The notes beneath the pieces are model-generated. The model was not told the DNA's origin, did not search any database, and saw only the letters and a list, made by a program, of their open reading frames with translations. Below, piece by piece: positions 27,535-36,503 of a stretch of DNA of 64,000 nucleotides (positions are counted from its first letter, which is position 1; every line of letters starts with the position of its first letter). A program made the translations under genes and the position numbers. This DNA is from Acinetobacter sp. N54.MGS-139 (GTDB taxonomy: Bacteria; Pseudomonadota; Gammaproteobacteria; Burkholderiales; Burkholderiaceae_F), in contig LARN01000001.1 of assembly GCA_000980495.1 (NCBI GenBank), forward strand, positions 1-64,000, read 5' to 3'.

Positions 27535-29787
27535 ATGTCCAAGTACTTCCGGCTTGGGCTTATCGCAGTGATCGGTGTGAGCTGCGTACTGCTTTTTCTT
27601 CTGGTTTTGGCCAGTCAGAACAGTACGTTTTTCGAAAAGTACTACACGCTGCTTCTTTGGCTCAACAGCATCACTGCCCTTGTTTTTCTCGGTCTTGTCT
27701 GTGTTCTTTTATATCGGCTCTACCGCAGGGCGCAAAAGAAAAAATACGGCGTAAAAATTCTCTCAAAATTTGCGCTGGCCCTCGGTTTAACAGGCGTTGT
27801 GCCCGGGATTTTAATTTTTGCGACTTCTGTCCAGTTTCTCCATACGTCAGTCGAATCCTGGTTTGATGTCCGCGTGGAGCGTGCTCTGGATTCCGGCCTG
27901 ACGCTGGGCAGAGAAGTAGTGGAGAACTTCCAGAGTTCCCTGCGAAAAAAGGCTCATGCCATTGCCAATGAGATCTCGGAGACTCCTCCGACAAACTGGC
28001 TGACGGTGCTGGATGCCGCTCGGGAGCGTCAGGGACTGCAGGAAGCGGTTTTGGTCAATTCCGCCGGTAACTTTATTACCGTCAGTGCAAGTTCATTCAG
28101 AAGCTTAGTTCCCAGTGTTCCGACGAATCGTGTTCTTCAAACAGTGCGGACACGAGGATTTTGGCAGCAAATTGACGACGAGGCAGGCGGTATGCAGAAG
28201 GCCAGGGTCATCGTGCCCGTGCCGTCCGTAGAAAGCATTGCATCATTTGCTTATCGAGCCGAGCAGCCTGACTATCTAAAGGGTCGCTCTTCAGTTTTGC
28301 AGCCGGCGGGATCCGAAACTGTTTTTCTGGAAGTCGTGGATAACGTTCCGCCTTCCCTGTCCACGAATGCCGAGACACTGATGAACGGATACAGGGATTA
28401 TCAGGAAATGGTGCTTGCTCGGGCCGGGCTAAATAATATTTATCTTATTTCCCTGACTCTGGTGCTCCTGCTTTCAATGTTCGGTGCCATTGCCCTTTCT
28501 GTGATCATGGCGAACCGCATCAGTCAGCCGCTGATGATGCTGCTGGAGGGAACCCGAAAGGTCGCAGAAGGTAAATACGATCTCATTCCCGAAGTCAAAG
28601 CCGACGATGAAGTCGGGGAGCTGGCCCGCTCTTTTAACCGCATGACCGAACAGCTGGCTCAGACGCAGGCGGACCTGGTGCGGCGCGGAGCGGAACTTGA
28701 ACAGGCTAAGAGCTATTTGGAACGCATTTTGGCCAAGATGTCTTCAGGCGTTATTGTTCTGAACAACGAAAAGAAGATTATCTCCGCGAATTCCAGTGCA
28801 TCCCGAATTTTGGGCATTCCTCTGACCGATCGTTTGGGGTCGGAATTTGCGCAGGCGATTCCGGGCTTTGCTTCTGCGGTCGTCGAAAAATTGATGACGC
28901 AAACGGATGAGCGCACGGATATCACACTTCAGTGTGAGTATCAGCGCCCTGAAAACGCCGTGACCAAGCAAAATCTTTTTGCGAGGGCCACACGTCTTCC
29001 GATCGGGGATGCTCAGGGATACTTAATTGTTTTTGATGACGTCACCGCTCTTGTGTCTGCTCAACGCACCGAAGCGTGGGGAGAGGTCGCTCGTCGACTG
29101 GCTCATGAAATCAAGAATCCGCTCACGCCGATACAACTGGCAGCCGAGCGTGTTGAGATGAAGATCGGAGACAAGCTCGAGGGACGCGATAAAGAAATTC
29201 TGGAGCGCGCGACCAAGACAATTGTCAACCAAGTAACGGCAATGAAGCAGATGGTTAATGATTTCCGTCTCTACGCCAAGATCGGCGCTCCGCACTATGA
29301 CAAGCTTGATCTGAAACTGTTTATTGAAGAGGTAGTGAAGTTTTATCAGGCAGCGGGCGTGCGAATTGATTTGTTCCTGCAGCCGGGGATTCCGCCGATT
29401 GAGGCAGATCAGAACCAGCTCCGTCAGGTTTTTCATAACCTTTTGTCGAACTCTATGGAAGCAGTGCCGGATAAAGACAAGCTGGTTGTCAGCATTCGAG
29501 CTTCGGTGGTGGAGGATGAAGGCAGTGAGGTTGACGGGGTAGAACTGGATGTTTCGGATAACGGACCGGGTTTTACCGATCAAATTCTCGAACATGCGTT
29601 TGAGCCTTATGTCACGACGAAGTCCTCCGGAACGGGACTGGGACTTGCAACCATAAAGAAAATTGCCGAGGAACATGGAGCGATGGTTGCCGCTGAAAAT
29701 CGCAAAGATGCAGACGGAAGAGTCTGCGGCGCAAGGCTTACCTTTGTATTTCACCGCCTTTGGCACGAACAAAACCGACCGAATTGA
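27535..29787 (+). CDS. ntrY: Membrane sensor histidine kinase NtrY
   Basis: A 750-residue kinase. Membrane helices lie at about 6-27, 38-60 and 78-102, followed by a long extracytoplasmic domain (about 103-298) and a fourth helix (about 299-325). Then come a HAMP domain, a PAS domain (about 390-500) and HisKA with phosphoacceptor H524 in LAHEIKNPLTP. The catalytic domain has N-box NLLSNSMEAV, DNGPGF and SSGTGLGLATIKK. This order is that of NtrY, which in other proteobacteria responds to nitrogen or redox state. It pairs with the regulator 48 bases downstream. Confidence 0.94.
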   Translation: MSKYFRLGLIAVIGVSCVLLFLLVLASQNSTFFEKYYTLLLWLNSITALVFLGLVCVLLYRLYRRAQKKKYGVKILSKFALALGLTGVVPGILIFATSVQFLHTSVESWFDVRVERALDSGLTLGREVVENFQSSLRKKAHAIANEISETPPTNWLTVLDAARERQGLQEAVLVNSAGNFITVSASSFRSLVPSVPTNRVLQTVRTRGFWQQIDDEAGGMQKARVIVPVPSVESIASFAYRAEQPDYLKGRSSVLQPAGSETVFLEVVDNVPPSLSTNAETLMNGYRDYQEMVLARAGLNNIYLISLTLVLLLSMFGAIALSVIMANRISQPLMMLLEGTRKVAEGKYDLIPEVKADDEVGELARSFNRMTEQLAQTQADLVRRGAELEQAKSYLERILAKMSSGVIVLNNEKKIISANSSASRILGIPLTDRLGSEFAQAIPGFASAVVEKLMTQTDERTDITLQCEYQRPENAVTKQNLFARATRLPIGDAQGYLIVFDDVTALVSAQRTEAWGEVARRLAHEIKNPLTPIQLAAERVEMKIGDKLEGRDKEILERATKTIVNQVTAMKQMVNDFRLYAKIGAPHYDKLDLKLFIEEVVKFYQAAGVRIDLFLQPGIPPIEADQNQLRQVFHNLLSNSMEAVPDKDKLVVSIRASVVEDEGSEVDGVELDVSDNGPGFTDQILEHAFEPYVTTKSSGTGLGLATIKKIAEEHGAMVAAENRKDADGRVCGARLTFVFHRLWHEQNRPN

Positions 29788-29835
29788 TTTCGTTCGGTAA
29801 AATGAAAAGAATTGTTTTATTACAAATAGAAAAAC

Positions 29836-30549
29836 ATGGCAGTAATTTTGGTTGTTGACGACGAGATCGGAATACGGGAACTTCTCTCTGAAATCCTATC
29901 CGATGAGGGCTACGGAGTTCTTTTGGCAGAGAATGCAAGTGCAGCACGCTCTGCAATGACACAGCATCCGGATTTGGTTCTGCTTGATATTTGGATGCCA
30001 GACAATGACGGTGTTTCACTCCTCAAGGAGTGGAATGCGACAGGGCAGCTTAATGTCCCGGTCATCATGATGAGCGGTCACGCCACATTGGATACGGCCG
30101 TAGAGGCGACGAAATTCGGCGCTGTAGACTTTCTAGAGAAGCCCATCGCCTTGTCTCGGCTGATCAGTTCGGTAAAAGAAGCGCTGGCCAAGAGTCCTCG
30201 TGAACCCAAGATCGGAACTGCTGCCCGTCCGCAATACAACCGCGTTGAACCGGCGCCGATACGATCCGTGACACAGGCGCCTATTCCGGCGGCTCCCGCG
30301 CCGCTTCAATCACAGGATAAATCGGGAAGTGCATCTTCCTCCCAGCTTCTTGACCAAGTGGATTTTTGTGCCCCGCTTAGAGAGGCAAGGGACCAATTCG
30401 AACGCATTTATTTCTTGAATCTCTTAAAACGCGAAAATAATAGTATTACGCGAGTGGCCAGCTTTGCAGGATTGGAGCGGACCCACTTGTATCGTAAATT
30501 GAAGCAGTTAGGAATTGAAGTCGGCAAAATCGGCAAGGCAAAAGAGTAA
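29836..30549 (+). CDS. NtrX-like response regulator: receiver plus Fis-type HTH, no AAA+ domain
   Basis: A 237-residue regulator. The receiver domain (1-120) is complete: acidic D8/D9, phosphoacceptor D51 (LLDIWMPDNDG), S80 and K102. A Pro/Ala-rich linker (about 130-170) follows, then a C-terminal Fis-type helix-turn-helix (about 190-232, with ITRVASFAGLERTHLYRKLKQLG). Canonical NtrX (about 450 residues) has a sigma-54 AAA+ ATPase between these domains; none is present here and there is no frame break. The layout is thus like RegA/ActR. It probably binds DNA directly as a sigma-70-type regulator, driven by NtrY. Confidence 0.9.
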   Translation: MAVILVVDDEIGIRELLSEILSDEGYGVLLAENASAARSAMTQHPDLVLLDIWMPDNDGVSLLKEWNATGQLNVPVIMMSGHATLDTAVEATKFGAVDFLEKPIALSRLISSVKEALAKSPREPKIGTAARPQYNRVEPAPIRSVTQAPIPAAPAPLQSQDKSGSASSSQLLDQVDFCAPLREARDQFERIYFLNLLKRENNSITRVASFAGLERTHLYRKLKQLGIEVGKIGKAKE

Positions 30550-30576
30550 TTCCTTGAGCGTAACTAAGGAGGAGAA

Positions 30577-31989
30577 ATGCGGATTCTGATCATCGGAGCG
30601 GGAAAAGTCGGCTCCTCCGTCGCGGGCAATTTAGTGTCCGAATCTAACGACATTACGATTGTCGATACCAATAAAGCCAAGATTGCGGAAATTCAAAGCA
30701 ATTACGACCTTCAGGGGATTGTGGGGGATGCCACTTCGCCCTCCGTTCTCGCAGATGCCGGCGCCGTAGATGCCGACATGATCATTGCTGTTACTGCGAA
30801 TGACGAAACCAATCTTGCCGTAACGCTGATTGCCGAGCAGCTTTTTAATGTGCCCTCTCGAATTGCGCGCGTTCGCAATGACGAACTGAGAGAGTACCCG
30901 GCGCTTCTGTCGACTTCAGGTTTCCGTGCCACTTCGGTCATTTGGCCGGAGGAGGCGATCACCAACTACATCGTTCAGCTGATTACGTACCCTGAAGCGC
31001 TCCAAGTGATTGAGTTCTCAGACGGCGATGTGGTGCTCATGTCGGTAAAGATTGTCAGCTCTTCAAAAATGTGCGGGCGTCCGGTCAGTGCGCTGCAGGA
31101 CGAACTGCCGAGGGTCAAGGTTCAGATCGTATCCATTTACCGGCAGAAGTACCGGCTGGACGATATTGACGGAAAGACTGTTTTAGAGGCGGGAGACGAG
31201 ATCTTCTTTCTCACGACCAAGACGTGTGCTCATGCCGTTGTGAAGGCATTCAGAGTCAAGACGCGGCGTTCGGATCGAGTCATGATTGTCGGCGGGGGCA
31301 GTCTGGGACTGCAGCTCGCAAAAGCGCTGGATCAGGTCGAGACGGTTTCGGGCGACGCCTACAACGTCAAGATCATTGAGTCGGATCTTTCCCGCTGCCA
31401 ATTTTTATCCCAAAACCTATCCAGCTCAGTCCTGGTGCTCCACGGGGATATGACCGACGAGAGCTTGTTCATTGACGAGGGCATTGCCAACACAGACCTT
31501 TTTGTCGCGGTCAGCAATGATGATGAAGACAATATTATGAGTTGTCTTCTGGCTAAGAAACTCGGTGCACACCGTGCCATCACCTTGATTAACCGCACGG
31601 ATTATATTGATCTGGTTGAAGGGACCAGTATTGACATTGCTTTTTCTCCGACGGAAGCCACGCTTTCGGATCTGCTGCGGCATATCCGACAAGGAGATGT
31701 GTTATCGGCCCATACGCTGCGCAGAGGAGGCGCGGAGGTGATGGAAATTGTCGCGCACGGCTCTGCGAAAAACTCGAAGGTTATCGGGCGCACTGTCGAT
31801 AAAATTGCAATGCCTCAAGGAACGGCGATCGGCTGTATTTTGCGGACCGTCAGCGGTGTTCAGGAAGTCTTTATGGCCAACGAAATGCCGGAGGTGCTGG
31901 ACGGAGACCAAGTCATTGTCTTCATGGGCAACAAACGTCAGATTTCCGAAGTGGAAAAGCTTTTCGCGCCTTCCGTAGGGTTCTTCTAA
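30577..31989 (+). CDS. trkA: Trk potassium-uptake regulatory protein TrkA
   Basis: A 470-residue peripheral membrane protein with two RCK repeats. Nucleotide-binding loops are GAGKVGSSVAGNL (near residues 6-18) and VGGGSLGLQLAKAL (near 233-246), each followed by a TrkA-C domain. It binds NAD(H)/ATP and gates TrkH. A strong AGGAGG precedes the ATG. The stop is 1 base before trkH, giving a complete regulator-channel pair. The ntrY-ntrX-trkA order is known from other proteobacteria and ties K+ uptake to Ntr signalling. Confidence 0.97.
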   Translation: MRILIIGAGKVGSSVAGNLVSESNDITIVDTNKAKIAEIQSNYDLQGIVGDATSPSVLADAGAVDADMIIAVTANDETNLAVTLIAEQLFNVPSRIARVRNDELREYPALLSTSGFRATSVIWPEEAITNYIVQLITYPEALQVIEFSDGDVVLMSVKIVSSSKMCGRPVSALQDELPRVKVQIVSIYRQKYRLDDIDGKTVLEAGDEIFFLTTKTCAHAVVKAFRVKTRRSDRVMIVGGGSLGLQLAKALDQVETVSGDAYNVKIIESDLSRCQFLSQNLSSSVLVLHGDMTDESLFIDEGIANTDLFVAVSNDDEDNIMSCLLAKKLGAHRAITLINRTDYIDLVEGTSIDIAFSPTEATLSDLLRHIRQGDVLSAHTLRRGGAEVMEIVAHGSAKNSKVIGRTVDKIAMPQGTAIGCILRTVSGVQEVFMANEMPEVLDGDQVIVFMGNKRQISEVEKLFAPSVGFF

Positions 31990-31990
31990 G

Positions 31991-33472
31991 ATGCAGCTGC
32001 TGCCGCCCGTTCTTCGCCTAATGCTGCTTCCCGTACTTAATGTTCTGGGACCGATCATCATCGGCTTTTCTCTGTCGATGCTGATTCCGCTGGCCTTGTC
32101 TTTATGGAAGAACGACGGGGCCTCCGCCGGCTTTGAGATTGCATTCTGCATTACTTTTTTCACCGGGCTGCTGATGTGGCTCCTGACACGGCGCTACAAG
32201 CGAGAGCTGATTCCTCGGGACGGCTTTCTTTTGGTTACGATGGCTTGGGTTCTTTTGGCCTTAGCCGCGACGATTCCTCTTTACGTCAATATTGAAGGCA
32301 TTTCCTTTGTCCATGCGTTCTTTGAGGCGACTTCCGGTATTACGACGACCTGCGGCACCATTCTCTCAGGGCTGGACAGACTGCCGCTCAGCGTGAATTT
32401 TTGGCGGTGTTTCCTTGCCTGGATGGGCGGTATCGGAATTCTGGTGATGGCGGTAGCAGTGCTGCCTCTGTTGGGTGTCGGCGGCTCACAGATTTTCCGG
32501 GCAGAAAGCTCGGGTCCGATGAAAGAAGGCCGGCTCACGCCTCGTATTGCCGATACGGCGAAGGCTTTCTACAACATTTATTTGGCGATCTCCGTTGCAT
32601 GCGCTGTCTGCTATCACTTTGCAGGAATGGACTGGGATGATGCCATCATGCACACCTTTACAACGGTCTCTTTAGGCGGTTACTCCAGCCACGACGCGGG
32701 TTTTGCCTATTGGCCGGGCAGAGCGGTGGATTGGGTCTGTGTGGTATTTTTGTTAATCGGAGGCATTAACTTCTCGATGCACTTTATTGCGTGGAGAAAG
32801 CTGTCTTTGAAGGTCTACTGGAAGGATGTGGAGACCTGCGGCTGGATCGGCACGGCTGCGCTCATTTCGATTTTTGCGTCCTTCATGCTGTTTTATTCCA
32901 AGACCTATACCAATGTCTACGACGCAATTTATTACGGCGTGACAAATACGGTTTTCGTGATCAGTACCGGCGGCTTTGCCAACACCAACTACGGGGAATG
33001 GCCTCTGGTGGTTCAGTTAATGATTTTATTCGGCTCTTGTTTTGCCACGTGTGCTGGATCCACAGGCGGCGGTTTTAAGATGATTCGTGCGATTGCGTTG
33101 GTGAAGCAGGGCAATTTGGAATTTAAACGCATTCTCCATCCCCGCATGGTACGTCCTCTGATTATCGGAAACAAAGTCATTGATAAACAGATTATCTTTT
33201 CGGTAATGGCGTTTTTGATGCTTTACACCGTGATTGCGCTGATCAGTACGATTGTTTTTCTGCTTTCGGGGCTGGACGGTCTTACGTCATTTTCCGCAGC
33301 TTTAGCCTGCTTGAATAATTTAGGACCGGCTTTAGGCAGTCTCGGACCGTCGTATAACTTTTCCGCTCTGTCAGACTTTCAAGTCTTATTCTGCTGTTTC
33401 CTGATGGTTATCGGCCGTTTGGAACTTTTCACCGTTTTGGTCCTCTTTACACGCGGTTTCTGGAGAGCCTAG
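31991..33472 (+). CDS. trkH: Trk potassium-uptake channel TrkH
   Basis: A 493-residue polytopic inner-membrane protein with four M1-P-M2 repeats. Selectivity loops are visible as TSGITTTCGT, TVSLGGYSSH, STGGFANTNYG and NNLGPALGSLG; CAGSTGGGFKMIR is a conserved intracellular block. It moves K+ inward, gated by TrkA encoded just upstream. It is the last gene of the fmt-to-trkH run; a GC-rich hairpin lies 23 bases after the stop. Confidence 0.97.
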   Translation: MQLLPPVLRLMLLPVLNVLGPIIIGFSLSMLIPLALSLWKNDGASAGFEIAFCITFFTGLLMWLLTRRYKRELIPRDGFLLVTMAWVLLALAATIPLYVNIEGISFVHAFFEATSGITTTCGTILSGLDRLPLSVNFWRCFLAWMGGIGILVMAVAVLPLLGVGGSQIFRAESSGPMKEGRLTPRIADTAKAFYNIYLAISVACAVCYHFAGMDWDDAIMHTFTTVSLGGYSSHDAGFAYWPGRAVDWVCVVFLLIGGINFSMHFIAWRKLSLKVYWKDVETCGWIGTAALISIFASFMLFYSKTYTNVYDAIYYGVTNTVFVISTGGFANTNYGEWPLVVQLMILFGSCFATCAGSTGGGFKMIRAIALVKQGNLEFKRILHPRMVRPLIIGNKVIDKQIIFSVMAFLMLYTVIALISTIVFLLSGLDGLTSFSAALACLNNLGPALGSLGPSYNFSALSDFQVLFCCFLMVIGRLELFTVLVLFTRGFWRA

Positions 33473-33494
33473 GCAGAACCGAGCATTAAATAAA

Positions 33495-33515
33495 AGGACG
33501 GCGTTCCGCCGTCCT
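33495..33515. terminator. Hairpin between trkH and the DUF1840 gene
   Basis: The perfect stem AGGACGGCG-TTC-CGCCGTCCT. On the minus strand it is followed by TTTTATTT, so it fits best as the terminator of the DUF1840 gene. On the plus strand (trkH side) no T-run follows. Confidence 0.75.
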
Positions 33516-33541
33516 CTGTCCGTCTAAGACATCAATTCCTG

Positions 33542-33895
33542 CTATACACCCCATACGACGGGCGTGTCGTCCTTGAGGCTCAGTTCAAACATTTCCAGCA
33601 GCGGGTAAGCTCGCTGAGTGAAGTACACAGGCTGCTCGATCGAAGGTTTCTTTTCCTCGTCCAAGTCCTTGCCTTCCTTAAAGAGTTTGTCTTCCCGTTC
33701 TCGGACGGCTTTTAAATATTCCTTTTCTTTCTCCATCTCGGTCTTCAGTGCCGCGATAGCAGCAGGCAGCTCCTCAGGCGTGAGAACCCCGCGGATACCT
33801 AAAGGTTTTCCGATGACCTTAAAAACCTTTTCAGCCGTTTCACGGAACATATAGATTTCGCCTGCAGCATTGCTTTTAAAAGTAACGATCGCCAT
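33542..33895 (-). CDS. DUF1840 protein
   Basis: A 117-residue cytoplasmic protein if it starts at the ATG at 33895, which has GAGG six bases upstream; the open frame continues to 33991 but the conserved part starts with MAIVTFKSNAAGEIYMF. The middle (about 60-100) is a charged, probably coiled-coil helix, and the C-terminus has RAYPLLEMFELS. This matches DUF1840, a family mainly from betaproteobacteria with no known function. It is transcribed opposite to its neighbours. Confidence 0.82.
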   Translation of the reverse strand: MAIVTFKSNAAGEIYMFRETAEKVFKVIGKPLGIRGVLTPEELPAAIAALKTEMEKEKEYLKAVREREDKLFKEGKDLDEEKKPSIEQPVYFTQRAYPLLEMFELSLKDDTPVVWGV

Positions 33896-34028
33896 AGTGA
33901 CCTCAATGAGTGAAAGAAATATTTTAGTTGGAATGGGGGCGTGAGGAAACCCGAGAGACTTTAAATGAGCGACCGCGTGACAGCGCCGCATATAAAATGT
34001 CGTTATCTTTTAAGAGGAAGTTTGAAGA

Positions 34029-34436
34029 ATGGAGAAATTGCCCAAAGGGATCATTCTGGCGGCACATAAACCGATTGCCAGTGCCATGCTCAAGGCTGCG
34101 ACTCAAATCATGGGGCCGATCGATCACTGTGCAGCGGCGGATATCGATTCGGATGCCGGAGAGAAGGAGCAGTTCGAACATCTTAAGAAGGTGTGGGAGT
34201 CAGTCCAAACGGATGAAATGATTATTCTTTTGGACATAGAGGGCGCAACACCCTGCAACGTCTTAAAGAAATACATCAGCGGGAAGCGATGCATGGTGGT
34301 TTCTCCCTTGAGTTTTCCTTTGTTCTTCAAAATGCTCACCTATCGTTCGCTGAGTTTCGAAGAACTTCGTGCTAAGGCTCAGGAAGTCCGTCCCGTTATT
34401 TGTATTCCCGGAGAGTGCACCGATGAAAACCATTGA
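34029..34436 (+). CDS. PTS EIIA component, mannose/fructose-type
   Basis: A 135-residue EIIA-Man-like protein. The phosphoacceptor His is H13 in ILAAHKPIASAML, and DIEGATPCNVLKKY matches the loop that closes on it. Homologues receive phosphate from HPr. In betaproteobacteria a lone EIIA of this type next to HPr and EI is thought to be regulatory, since EIIB/EIIC permease subunits are often absent; none is in this window. It starts after GAGGAAG and overlaps ptsH by 14 bases. Confidence 0.9.
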   Translation: MEKLPKGIILAAHKPIASAMLKAATQIMGPIDHCAAADIDSDAGEKEQFEHLKKVWESVQTDEMIILLDIEGATPCNVLKKYISGKRCMVVSPLSFPLFFKMLTYRSLSFEELRAKAQEVRPVICIPGECTDENH

Positions 34437-34692
34437 AGTAGAAGTTATTAATCGCCTGGGACTCCATGCCCGTCCGGCAGCCAAACTCACGCAGAAAGCG
34501 AATGAATTTCTGAGCGAAATCAAAATTGATAAGGACGGCCGTGTCGTGAACGGAAAATCGATCATGGGCGTCATGCTTTTGGCTGCTTCTAAGGGCACGG
34601 TTTTAAAAATCAGTGCTGACGGGACGGATGAAGAATCAGCTCTGCAGCAGCTGAAGGAGCTTTTTGATACCAAGTTCGGAGAGCAGGATTAA
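34423..34692 (+). CDS. ptsH: Phosphocarrier protein HPr
   Basis: An 89-residue HPr. H15 in RLGLHARPAAKL carries the phosphate from EI. S46 in NGKSIMGVMLLA is the site that HPr kinase/phosphorylase modifies in organisms having hprK. The ATG at 34423 is chosen because the conserved fold begins there and GGAGAG precedes it, although the frame is open further upstream. The 5' end overlaps the EIIA gene and the stop is 2 bases before ptsI. Confidence 0.97.
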   Translation: MKTIEVEVINRLGLHARPAAKLTQKANEFLSEIKIDKDGRVVNGKSIMGVMLLAASKGTVLKISADGTDEESALQQLKELFDTKFGEQD

Positions 34693-34694
34693 GC

Positions 34695-36503
34695 ATGAGT
34701 GAAAAGCTTGTGTCTCAGCGGCAGGAGCTAAGAGGCGTGGGTGTGTCGAGCGGTATTGGGTTCGGGCACGCCAGAGTGATGCAGACTTCTTCCCTGCAGG
34801 TGCCTCGCTATTCGGTAACTGCCGAAGATGTTGATAAAGAGATCGGCCGGCTCAAAAAGGCAGTGGGCTCCGTCAGCAGAGAGCTCGATCAGATGATCCG
34901 CCGTTCCCCTAAAAAGGCCCCGAAAGAGGTCAAAACCTTTCTTGAAGTCTTCAAGCTTTTGGTGAACGATTCAACCATGTTTGAAGATGTCTCCGACCGG
35001 ATTGAATCGCAGCTCATCAATGTCGAGTGGGCCCTTCAGAAACATTTGGAAGATACGCTGAAGCTCTTTGACAATCTGACAGATGCCTACTTAGCAGAAC
35101 GCAGCGACGACATTGTGCATGTCATTCGCAGACTGCAGGAAGAGCTGACGGGAGAACGTCGTAAAATCCAAGAGAAAGTACGCAATGCTCAATCGGAAGT
35201 CATTTTGGTAACGAATGATCTTTCGATTGCCGATGTCATTTGGCTTACAGAATATGAAGAACTGGATTTAGTCGGCATCGTCACGGAAAAAGGCGGTCCG
35301 ACTTCCCATACGGCTCTGCTGTCGCAAACACTTTTTATTCCTGCAGTCGTGGGAGTGGCCGGGGCAGTTTCCGTTATTAAAAATAATGACCGCATTTTTG
35401 TGGACTCCAAAAGCGGTCAGATCATCTGCAATCCGACGGCTGCTGAAATTAAAGAGATTGAACGGAACGTCAAAGCTCAGGAAAAGAAGTATTCCCAGCT
35501 GTATCGTGCCCGCAGACGTGCAGCAGAAACGAAAGACAAGTTCCGAGTAACTCTGAAGGCTAACGTGGCCATGGTCTCCGGGCTGGATGAGATTCTGCAC
35601 TTAGGCGCTCAAGGCGTGGGGCTGTTCCGCAGCGAGTATTTGTTCATGGGCAGGGACAACCTTCCGGATGAACGCGAGCAAATGGAAAGTTATCGAGAGC
35701 TGATTGATACAATGGCGGGACGTCCGGTGACGATCCGCACGATCGATGTCGGCGGTGACAAGCTGCTCAATGCCGAGGCCAGAAAACGCAACTATTTCTC
35801 GGGTGCGGAAAAAGAAGATAATCCTGCACTGGGCTTAAGAGCAATTCGTTTTACCTTGGCCAATCCGAATCTTTTCATCACGCAGATCCGGGCGATTTTA
35901 CGAGCCGCCTACGGTGCGGATGTGCGGATTATGCTGCCGATGATATCCAGTCTTCAGGAAATCCGAGAAGCGAAGCGATATGTCGAGCTTGCAAAAACGC
36001 AGCTCAGGGAAGAAAAACTCGACTTTAATGATACTGTGCCGGTGGGCATCATGATCGAGCTGCCCGCAGCCGTGATCTGCGCGGAGGAACTTCTGGCAGA
36101 AGCGGATTTTGCTTCTCTCGGTACCAATGACCTTATTCAGTACACACTCGGCGTCGACCGCGGAAATCCTTCTGTGGCACCTCTTTATGACGAATGTCAT
36201 CCCGCAGTGCTGAGATTAATTCGTGCAGCGGCCAAGGCAGCTCAGAAGCAGGATAAACCGATTTCGATTTGCGGCGAGATGGGAGGGCGCAGAGAGATGG
36301 TGCCTTTCTTCCTCGGACTCGGCATTAACGAGCTCTCTATGGTGCCGATGCAGATACCGATCGTCAAAGAAATGATAAGGTCTTTGAAACGGAGCAGCTG
36401 TCAGAGACTCACATTGAAGCTTGTAAAATCTCGGGACAGCGAGGAAGTCCGCAAGCTGTTGGAACAATTTACAGAAAAAGGAGCAGAAGAAAATGTCGGA
36501 TAA
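34695..36503 (+). CDS. ptsI: PTS enzyme I (PEP-protein phosphotransferase)
   Basis: A 602-residue enzyme I, slightly longer than the 575 of E. coli. It takes phosphate from PEP and passes it to HPr. The phosphohistidine is in GGPTSHTALLS near residue 205. The PEP-binding barrel includes LFRSEYLFMGR and SLGTNDLIQYTLGVDR, and the active-site Cys is in ICGEMGG near residue 526. It is the third gene of EIIA-HPr-EI, and its end overlaps the YgfB-like gene by 11 bases. Confidence 0.97.
   Translation: MSEKLVSQRQELRGVGVSSGIGFGHARVMQTSSLQVPRYSVTAEDVDKEIGRLKKAVGSVSRELDQMIRRSPKKAPKEVKTFLEVFKLLVNDSTMFEDVSDRIESQLINVEWALQKHLEDTLKLFDNLTDAYLAERSDDIVHVIRRLQEELTGERRKIQEKVRNAQSEVILVTNDLSIADVIWLTEYEELDLVGIVTEKGGPTSHTALLSQTLFIPAVVGVAGAVSVIKNNDRIFVDSKSGQIICNPTAAEIKEIERNVKAQEKKYSQLYRARRRAAETKDKFRVTLKANVAMVSGLDEILHLGAQGVGLFRSEYLFMGRDNLPDEREQMESYRELIDTMAGRPVTIRTIDVGGDKLLNAEARKRNYFSGAEKEDNPALGLRAIRFTLANPNLFITQIRAILRAAYGADVRIMLPMISSLQEIREAKRYVELAKTQLREEKLDFNDTVPVGIMIELPAAVICAEELLAEADFASLGTNDLIQYTLGVDRGNPSVAPLYDECHPAVLRLIRAAAKAAQKQDKPISICGEMGGRREMVPFFLGLGINELSMVPMQIPIVKEMIRSLKRSSCQRLTLKLVKSRDSEEVRKLLEQFTEKGAEENVG

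Noticed and set aside
29023-29772. 249-codon open frame on the minus strand
   Set aside because: Antisense to the kinase domain of ntrY; no recognisable protein features.
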